From contig NZ_JQKE01000022.1 in NCBI RefSeq assembly GCF_000745895.1, positions 1 to 41,807 of the forward strand: a stretch of DNA of 41,807 nucleotides. Reading direction: 5' to 3'. Positions within the stretch are counted from its first letter, which is position 1, and each line of letters begins with the position of its first letter. Origin of the DNA: Stenoxybacter acetivorans DSM 19021. Its GTDB lineage: Bacteria > Pseudomonadota > Gammaproteobacteria > Burkholderiales > Neisseriaceae. The notes beneath the pieces were generated by a model. It did no database searches and was not told where the DNA came from. It saw nothing but the letters and a program-made list of their open reading frames with translations. A program made the translations under genes and the position numbers. Below, piece after piece: positions 36,457 through 41,807 of the stretch.

Positions 36457-39033
36457 TCATTCAAACACCAAATGCCCGTCTTTAACACCCACCATAATGG
36501 TACTCTCAGGCAGATACTTGCCTTCCAGCAATCTTTTCGCCAGCGGATTTTCAATCTCGGCTTGAATGGCGCGTTTGAGCGGACGCGCACCGTAAATCGG
36601 GTCAAAGCCGGCACGTGCCAGTTCATCAAGTGCTTCATCATCTACTTGCAGGTGTAAATCCATTTGTGCCAAACGTTTGCGCAGACTTTGCAATTGGATT
36701 TTGGCAATGGCGCGAATATTGTCTTGATTTAAGCCGTGGAACACCACCACTTCGTCAATCCTATTAATCATTTCCGGACGGAATTGGTGTTTTACTTCTT
36801 CCATCACCTCTGCTTTCACCGCATCATAATCCGCTGTTCCCATTTCCTGAATGCGTTGGCTGCCAATATTGGAAGTCATCGCAATCACGGTGTTTTTAAA
36901 GTCCACCGTGCGTCCTTGTCCGTCGGTTAACCGCCCGTCGTCCAAGACTTGCAGCAAAATATTGAAGACATCGGGGTGCGCTTTTTCCACTTCATCAAGC
37001 AAAATCACACTATACGGTTTGCGCCGCACTTGCTCTGTGAGGTAGCCGCCCTCTTCGTAACCAACATAGCCCGGCGGCGCACCAATTAAGCGGGCAACCG
37101 CGTGTTTTTCCATGTATTCGGACATATCAATGCGAATCAAATGGTCTTCACTGTCAAACAAGAAATTCGCCAACGTTTTACACAATTCTGTTTTGCCAAC
37201 ACCGGTTGGTCCCAAAAACAGGAAACTGCCGTAGGGTTTATTGGGGTCTGCCAAACCGGCACGGCTGCGGCGAATGGCATCGGCAACCGCGCGAACGGCT
37301 TCGTCTTGCCCAATCACGCGCTGATGCAATACTTCTTCGATTTTCAGTAGTTTTTCGCGCTCGCCCTCCATCATTTTTGCCACCGGAATACCGGTCGCAC
37401 GCGATACGATTTCGGCAATTTCTTCCGCACCCACTTTTGTGCGCAGTAATTTATTTGTATTGCCGCTCTGAGCTTGGTTTTCGGCAGCCTGCAATTGTGC
37501 TTCCAGTTTGGGCAATTCTTCGTATTGCAGTTTTGCCAGTGCTTCCCATTTACCTTCGCGCTGCAACGCTGCCATTTTCACTTTTAACTGCTCAATTTGC
37601 TCTTTAATGCCTGCGCTGCCTTGCGCCACTGCTTTTTCTGCCGTCCAAATTTCGTTAAGGTCGGCAAATTCTTTTTCTAAACTGCTGATTTCTTCTTCAA
37701 TTAACGCCAAGCGTTTTTTACTGGCATCGTCGCTTTCTTTTTTCAAGGCTTCGCGTTCGATTTTCAATTGAATCAATCGGCGGTTGAGTTTGTCCATGCT
37801 CTCGGGCATGGATTCACTCTCCATCTTGATTAAAGAAGCAGCTTCATCAATTAAATCAATGGCTTTATCGGGTAAAAAACGGTCGGTAATGTAGCGGTGT
37901 GATAATTGCGCCGCCGCCACAATGGCAGGGTCGGTAATATCCACTTTGTGGTGAATTTCATAGCGTTCCTGCAAACCGCGCAAAATCGCAATCGTGTCTT
38001 CCACGCTCGGTTCACTCACCAACACTTTTTGAAAACGCCGCTCCAGTGCCGCGTCTTTTTCAATATATTGGCGATATTCATTCAGCGTGGTTGCGCCGAT
38101 ACAGTGCAATTCACCGCGAGCGAGCGCAGGTTTGAGCATATTGCCTGCGTCCATCGCACCGTCTGCCTTGCCCGCGCCCACCAATGTGTGGATTTCATCA
38201 ATAAAAATCAGCGTATTGCCGTCGTCTTTCGCCAAGTCGTTCAATACCGCTTTTAAGCGTTCTTCAAACTCACCGCGAAACTTCGCACCGGCAATTAAAG
38301 CCGCCAAATCCAACACCAGCAAACGTTTATGGCGCAAAGATTCCGGCACTTCACCATCAACAATGCGCTGCGCCAAACCTTCCACAATCGCGGTTTTGCC
38401 CACACCGGGTTCACCGATTAAAACGGGGTTGTTTTTGGTACGCCGCTGCAATACCTGAATGGCACGGCGAATTTCGTCATCGCGCCCGATAACCGGATCA
38501 AGTTTGCCTTCGCGGGCGCGCTCGGTTAAATCCAGCGTGTATTTTTTCAAGGCTTCGCGTTGGTTTTCCGCGTCGGGGTTATCCACTGCCGCACCGCCGC
38601 GCACGGTATCAATTGCCGCATTCAGTGCCGCTTCACTCGCACCTGCCTGTTTCAAAATCTTAGCAAGCGCGCCGTTTTCCTGCACCGCCGCCAACAAAAA
38701 CAATTCGCTGGCAATATAGACATCACCGCGTTTGGCAGCGGCTTTGTCTGTGAGATTTAAAATATTCTGCAATTCACGCGACGGCAGCAGCTCTCCGCCT
38801 TGCCCCGATACTTTGGGCAGCGCATTCACGGCTGTCTGAACGCCCTGCTTTACCTGCGCCACATTCACACCCGCGTGTGCCAGCATCGCCGCCGCACCGC
38901 TGTCGTTGTCGTCCAGCAAGGCTTTTAATACATGCACCGCTTCCAAATAACCCGCATCGTCGCTCAAAGCCAAACTCTGTGCTTCTTGTAAGGCTTCCTG
39001 AAATTTAGCGGTTAATTTATCAAATCGCATCAT
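36457..39033 (-). CDS. clpB: ATP-dependent disaggregase ClpB
   Basis: The 858-aa Hsp100 chaperone resolves protein aggregates with DnaK. In order: N-domain (1-145), AAA1 with Walker [13 protein letters not shown] (about 205) and FIDEIH, the middle coiled-coil (about 410-525, with many Glu/Lys heptads), which marks ClpB rather than ClpA, and AAA2 with [12 protein letters not shown] and [11 protein letters not shown]. The C-terminal part contains [19 protein letters not shown]. The length is normal. ATG 39033 is followed at once by a second ATG; AAGGAC lies upstream. A heat-shock-type promoter precedes it. Confidence 0.97.
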   Translation of the reverse strand: MMRFDKLTAKFQEALQEAQSLALSDDAGYLEAVHVLKALLDDNDSGAAAMLAHAGVNVAQVKQGVQTAVNALPKVSGQGGELLPSRELQNILNLTDKAAAKRGDVYIASELFLLAAVQENGALAKILKQAGASEAALNAAIDTVRGGAAVDNPDAENQREALKKYTLDLTERAREGKLDPVIGRDDEIRRAIQVLQRRTKNNPVLIGEPGVGKTAIVEGLAQRIVDGEVPESLRHKRLLVLDLAALIAGAKFRGEFEERLKAVLNDLAKDDGNTLIFIDEIHTLVGAGKADGAMDAGNMLKPALARGELHCIGATTLNEYRQYIEKDAALERRFQKVLVSEPSVEDTIAILRGLQERYEIHHKVDITDPAIVAAAQLSHRYITDRFLPDKAIDLIDEAASLIKMESESMPESMDKLNRRLIQLKIEREALKKESDDASKKRLALIEEEISSLEKEFADLNEIWTAEKAVAQGSAGIKEQIEQLKVKMAALQREGKWEALAKLQYEELPKLEAQLQAAENQAQSGNTNKLLRTKVGAEEIAEIVSRATGIPVAKMMEGEREKLLKIEEVLHQRVIGQDEAVRAVADAIRRSRAGLADPNKPYGSFLFLGPTGVGKTELCKTLANFLFDSEDHLIRIDMSEYMEKHAVARLIGAPPGYVGYEEGGYLTEQVRRKPYSVILLDEVEKAHPDVFNILLQVLDDGRLTDGQGRTVDFKNTVIAMTSNIGSQRIQEMGTADYDAVKAEVMEEVKHQFRPEMINRIDEVVVFHGLNQDNIRAIAKIQLQSLRKRLAQMDLHLQVDDEALDELARAGFDPIYGARPLKRAIQAEIENPLAKRLLEGKYLPESTIMVGVKDGHLVFE

Positions 39034-39063
39034 TTGTCCTTTATTTATTGGTTAATTGTGGTC

Positions 39064-39092
39064 TATATGGGTCTGTTTTTTATTCTGTCAAG
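39064..39092 (-). promoter_or_regulatory. sigma32-type heat-shock promoter of clpB
   Basis: On the minus strand CTTGACA (39092-39086) and CCCATATA (39071-39064) are separated by 14 bp. This fits the RpoH consensus CTTGAAA-N(11-16)-CCCATNT with one mismatch in the -35. It lies 31 bp before the clpB ATG. Confidence 0.75.
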
Positions 39093-39096
39093 CCTT

Positions 39097-39108
39097 TTCA
39101 GGCAGCCT
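39097..39108 (-). repeat. DNA uptake sequence upstream of clpB
   Basis: TTCAGGCAGCCT within a longer near-palindrome lies just upstream of the clpB -35 element. The rest of 39109-39382 holds no gene. Confidence 0.85.
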
Positions 39109-39231
39109 GAAAACACATCGGCAGCACCAATAACAATGATTGCGAAGCCGCTGCAACCATGCCCTGTATTGAATATTCAGCGGCAACATGCTTTTTATCG
39201 CCTTGCTTACATTTTCAAAATGTGTTTATGG

Positions 39232-39261
39232 TTGGTTTATTTTTGGCGTTCACGCTACAAT
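39232..39261 (+). promoter_or_regulatory. candidate promoter for the thiolase gene
   Basis: TACAAT (39256-39261) is a good -10. TTGGTT (39232-39237), 18 bp upstream, is a weak -35. The leader would be about 115 nt. Confidence 0.35.
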
Positions 39262-39382
39262 GAAAGCGATTTGTGCAGCGAACAAATATTTATTGAAGTC
39301 GGCGGTTGCCGCATTGAAATATTAAATCGCTGTTTGGTTGTTATCATCAGTCTGGTTGTTATCCTTAAAGGAGGAAACGCAC

Positions 39383-40564
39383 ATGAAAGAAGTGGTGATT
39401 GTGGCGGCAAAACGCACCGCCATCGGTAATTTCGGCGGCAGTTTGGCATCATTGGGTGCGCCCGCATTGGGCAAAGCCGTGATTGAGGCTTTACTGAACG
39501 AAACAGGCGTCAGCAAAGATGCCGTCAGCGAAGTTATTTTCGGGCAAGTATTAACCGCCGGTGTGGGGCAAAACCCCGCCCGCCAAGCCGCTTTAGCGGC
39601 GGGTTTGCCGGTTACTGTGCCGTGTGTAACCATCAACCAAGTCTGCGGCTCCGGCTTGAAAGTAACCCATTTGGCAGCACAAGCCATTGCTTGCGGCGAC
39701 AGTGAAATCGTGATTGCAGGCGGGCAAGAATCCATGTCCAATTCACCCTATTTATTGCCGGGTGCGCGCACCGGTTTGCGCATGGGCGACGGCAAAGTGG
39801 TGGACAGCATGGTTGCCGACGGCTTAACCGATGTCTATAACCAATACCACATGGGCATTACCGCTGAAAACATCGCCGAGAAATACCACATCAGCCGTGA
39901 AGCACAAGATCAATTTTCATTAACATCGCAAAACCGTGCCGAAGCCGCCCAAGCGGCGGGTAAATTCAAAGAGGAAATTGTGCCGGTATCTGTTCCGCAG
40001 CGAAAAGGCGACCCGCTGATTTTTGATGCCGACGAATTCATCAAAAAAGGCGCAACCATCGAAAGCATCAGCAAACTTCGCCCTGCATTTAAAAAAGATG
40101 GCACAGTAACCGCCGCCAACGCATCGGGAGTAAACGACGGTGCGGCAGCGGTGTTGATGATGTCTGCACAAAAAGCCAAAGAACTGGGTTTGAAGCCGCT
40201 GGCAACCATCAAAGCCTATGCCTCGTGCGGTGTTGCCCCCGAAATCATGGGCATGGGTCCCGTCCCTGCGGTGCAGGCAACTTTGGCAAAAGCGGGCTGG
40301 ACTTTAGACGACGTTGATTTAATCGAAGCCAACGAAGCATTTGCCGCCCAAGCCTTGGGCGTAACTGCCGAGCTGAAGTGGGATATGGATAAAGTCAACG
40401 TGAACGGTGGCGCAATCGCGCTGGGACACCCCATTGGTGCTTCAGGCAGCCGTATTTTGGTCACTTTACTGCACGAAATGCAGCGGCGCGATGCCAAAAA
40501 AGGCTTGGCAACCTTGTGTATCGGCGGCGGCATGGGCGTTGCCTTGGCGATTGAACGCGATTAA
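39383..40564 (+). CDS. acetyl-CoA acetyltransferase (thiolase)
   Basis: The 393-aa thiolase condenses two acetyl-CoA or cleaves acetoacetyl-CoA. The catalytic residues are C88 (NQVCGSGLK), H349 ([10 protein letters not shown]) and C379 (TLCIGGGMG). [10 protein letters not shown] is also present. I chose ATG 39383 with a strong AAAGGAGG ribosome binding site. An in-frame ATG at 39338 adds 15 untypical residues. No phaB/phaC or hydroxybutyryl genes are nearby, so biosynthetic versus degradative use is open. An uptake-derived stretch encodes GASGSR. Confidence 0.93.
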   Translation: MKEVVIVAAKRTAIGNFGGSLASLGAPALGKAVIEALLNETGVSKDAVSEVIFGQVLTAGVGQNPARQAALAAGLPVTVPCVTINQVCGSGLKVTHLAAQAIACGDSEIVIAGGQESMSNSPYLLPGARTGLRMGDGKVVDSMVADGLTDVYNQYHMGITAENIAEKYHISREAQDQFSLTSQNRAEAAQAAGKFKEEIVPVSVPQRKGDPLIFDADEFIKKGATIESISKLRPAFKKDGTVTAANASGVNDGAAAVLMMSAQKAKELGLKPLATIKAYASCGVAPEIMGMGPVPAVQATLAKAGWTLDDVDLIEANEAFAAQALGVTAELKWDMDKVNVNGGAIALGHPIGASGSRILVTLLHEMQRRDAKKGLATLCIGGGMGVALAIERD

Positions 40565-40587
40565 GCAATTGATTTTCAGAAACAGGA

Positions 40588-40613
40588 AACGGGCAGACTT
40601 TGCCCGTTTTTTT
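40588..40613 (+). terminator. intrinsic terminator after the thiolase gene
   Basis: AACGGGCA (40588-40595) pairs with TGCCCGTT (40601-40608) over a 5-nt loop, followed by a T-run to 40613. Confidence 0.88.
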
Positions 40614-40690
40614 GTATCAATTGGTTTTTCAGGCAACATGAAACCACAGTACAATAAAGCCTTTTAAGCAACCGAAAAGGCAGCCGCACC

Positions 40691-41050
40691 ATGTATTTTG
40701 TTGACCGCAGTGCCGTGGTACTCAAACCCACCGCCGCTTTTTTACAATGGCTCAAAAGCACTGATGACAATATCCCCGAGCTCACCCTGACACAGCTGCA
40801 AAGCAATTGCACCACTTTGTTAATCCCCGAATGTGACCGCCCCGAATCTGCCATCGCCTATATCGGCGAGCGATACCAAGCCATTTTTGAAGCCGAAATT
40901 GCCGCATGGGAGCTGCCTGAAAGCCAATGGCCTAGAGACATGAGTTTAACCGCGTTTTGGCAATTTTTTGAAGCGGAAATTCACGACATGGTCTTGGATA
41001 CGATGGACGCAGATATTCATGTTTCTCCCGTGTCAAACAACATGATGTAA
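40691..41050 (+). CDS. conserved hypothetical protein, 119 aa
   Basis: The small acidic soluble protein begins MYFVDRSAVVLKPT and is rich in Trp, Glu and Asp. Visible features are TLTQLQSNCTTLLIPEC and AFWQFFEAEIHDMVLDT. No signal peptide, membrane helix or catalytic motif is apparent. I do not recognise a named family. Coding is credible: the frame is full and codon use matches the neighbours. The next gene follows in 9 bp, so they may form an operon. The function is unknown. Confidence 0.75.
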   Translation: MYFVDRSAVVLKPTAAFLQWLKSTDDNIPELTLTQLQSNCTTLLIPECDRPESAIAYIGERYQAIFEAEIAAWELPESQWPRDMSLTAFWQFFEAEIHDMVLDTMDADIHVSPVSNNMM

Positions 41051-41059
41051 CAAAACACT

Positions 41060-41473
41060 ATGCCGCCTTTTCGTGTGAATTTAAAACCGTCAAAACCGCT
41101 GATTGCGGTCAGTGCGGCAACGTATGCAGTGGCGGCGGCAATCATCATGGTCTATTTTTCAGGCAGCCTGAAAATCATATTGCTGTTATTAACCATCACT
41201 TTTTTATTTTGGACACGGTATCAGCAAAATACACTTTTCGCATCGGGCATATCTCGCATTGATATTGATGCAAAAGGCAAACCTGCCGTATTTTTCCACC
41301 GTGAAAAAATTATGCGGGAGGCAGTGTTACTGAATGTCAAAGTCAGCCGCCGCACCGTATTCTTGCATTGGGTATTTGATAAACAGCAAAGACATCAGGC
41401 AATTACAGCAGACATGACCGATAAAACCGCCTTTCGCCGCTTGAAAGTTTGGGCGAAGTGGGGGCAGAAATAA
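41060..41473 (+). CDS. small two-helix membrane protein, possibly YgfX-like
   Basis: The 137-aa protein has two adjacent membrane helices (about 13-33 and 38-52). A soluble tail follows, with TVFLHWVFDKQ and the C-terminal FRRLKVWAKWG. Helix-pair length and the Arg-rich FRRL-x-W end resemble YgfX/CptA, a membrane partner that affects cell shape in E. coli, but its usual partner SdhE is not adjacent. The resemblance is weak. An uptake sequence encodes FSGSLK at the turn between helices. It lies 9 bp after the previous gene. Confidence 0.6.
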   Translation: MPPFRVNLKPSKPLIAVSAATYAVAAAIIMVYFSGSLKIILLLLTITFLFWTRYQQNTLFASGISRIDIDAKGKPAVFFHREKIMREAVLLNVKVSRRTVFLHWVFDKQQRHQAITADMTDKTAFRRLKVWAKWGQK

Positions 41474-41503
41474 GCTGTTTATGCCAATAACTTCCCCAAC
41501 GAA

Positions 41504-41807
41504 TATAGCTAAACTGTAAGAATTACCCGCGTTGTTTACACTTTTCATCAAAATAAAAATATTTCTCTAGTACCTCGTATGGTGTCGCTCCGTTAAGTGA
41601 TTTATGGGGCTTCACCGTATTGTAGTAGTTGATGAAGCGATTTAGCTCCAGCTTTCGATACTCACTGTCCTGAAAGCGTGTTTTATCGTGCCACATCTGC
41701 ATCAACGTCCTGATAACCCGCTCTGCCTTACCATTGGTCTGTGGGTGGGCAACTCGGGTAAATTTTTGATTGATGCGATGTTCTGTACAGACAATTTTGA
41801 AAGCATG
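41504..41807 (-). mobile_element. IS481-type insertion sequence, partial at right edge
   Basis: The element begins at TATAGCTAAACT (41504), the same 12 bases as one end of both MITEs, and contains the 3' part of a DDE transposase on the minus strand. The other end lies beyond the window. Confidence 0.8.
41523..41807 (-). CDS. IS481-family transposase, C-terminal part
   Basis: About 94 residues are present. The frame is open to the window edge and ends at the TAA/TGA-type stop near 41523. It includes THP-like AHPQTNGKAERVIRTL, whose Glu is the third acid of the DDE site, then RFINYYNTVKPHKSLNGATP, typical of IS481/IS3-type integrases. The N-terminal part with the first two acids is outside. 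No frameshift is seen in this part, so the element may be active. Confidence 0.85.
   Translation of the reverse strand, partial: HAFKIVCTEHRINQKFTRVAHPQTNGKAERVIRTLMQMWHDKTRFQDSEYRKLELNRFINYYNTVKPHKSLNGATPYEVLEKYFYFDEKCKQRG

Overview
The window is a chromosomal segment from a member of the Neisseriaceae. The main evidence is a 12-base DNA uptake sequence, AGGCTGCCTGAA or its complement, found more than 20 times in and between genes. This is the dialect I recall as 'AG-simDUS', described from Simonsiella. The gene content agrees: an incomplete regulatory PTS, tatABC, pqiABC, a phase-variable type III mod/res pair and an IS481-type element. A Simonsiella/Alysiella/Kingella-like genus is the best guess; the species cannot be fixed from sequence alone.

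Layout. Positions 1-1866: intergenic DNA with a hairpin and a possible gene start leaving the left edge, then radC, a 115-bp MITE and a copper-chaperone-like HMA protein. 1867-6334: cell wall and core metabolism, with tsaE-amiC (overlapping, minus) divergent from murI, purN, an acyl-CoA thioesterase and hisE. 6365-10305: an AT-rich NYN-OST-HTH gene, then tatA-tatB-tatC-ubiD. 10374-15109: a UPF0114 membrane protein, thyA, folA, a hotdog thioesterase coupled to pyrI, then ccoS overlapping an LplT-like transporter. 15461-16924: nrdB and its maintenance ferredoxin yfaE behind a large inverted repeat. 17159-21734: an operon-like trio of a membrane-anchored acyltransferase, a PAP2/Aur1-type phosphotransferase and a rifampin-phosphotransferase-like dikinase; its product is unknown. 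21969-26937: type III restriction-modification, minus strand, with mod carrying a tetranucleotide tract that puts it out of frame here. 27095-29530: ptsI, ptsH and a mannose-type EIIA on the minus strand, then csp on plus. 30213-33686: pqiABC lipid-transport genes. 33687-34832: a rhodanese gene, a degraded region with an RTX-like remnant, and a second MITE. 34833-40564: succinate CoA-transferase, clpB (minus, with a heat-shock-type promoter) and acetyl-CoA acetyltransferase. 40691-41807: two small genes, then an IS481-type element running off the right edge.

Genes that work together: thyA/folA (dTMP and folate cycle), nrdB/yfaE (ribonucleotide reductase and its iron-sulfur ferredoxin), tatABC with amiC (whose leader is a twin-arginine signal), ptsI/ptsH/EIIA (phosphorelay with no permease nearby), pqiA/B/C (envelope MCE complex) and mod/res. 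Least explained and most worth a look: the 17.2-21.7 kb trio, the out-of-frame mod, the MITE pair whose ends match the IS end, and the NYN-OST-HTH gene next to tat.
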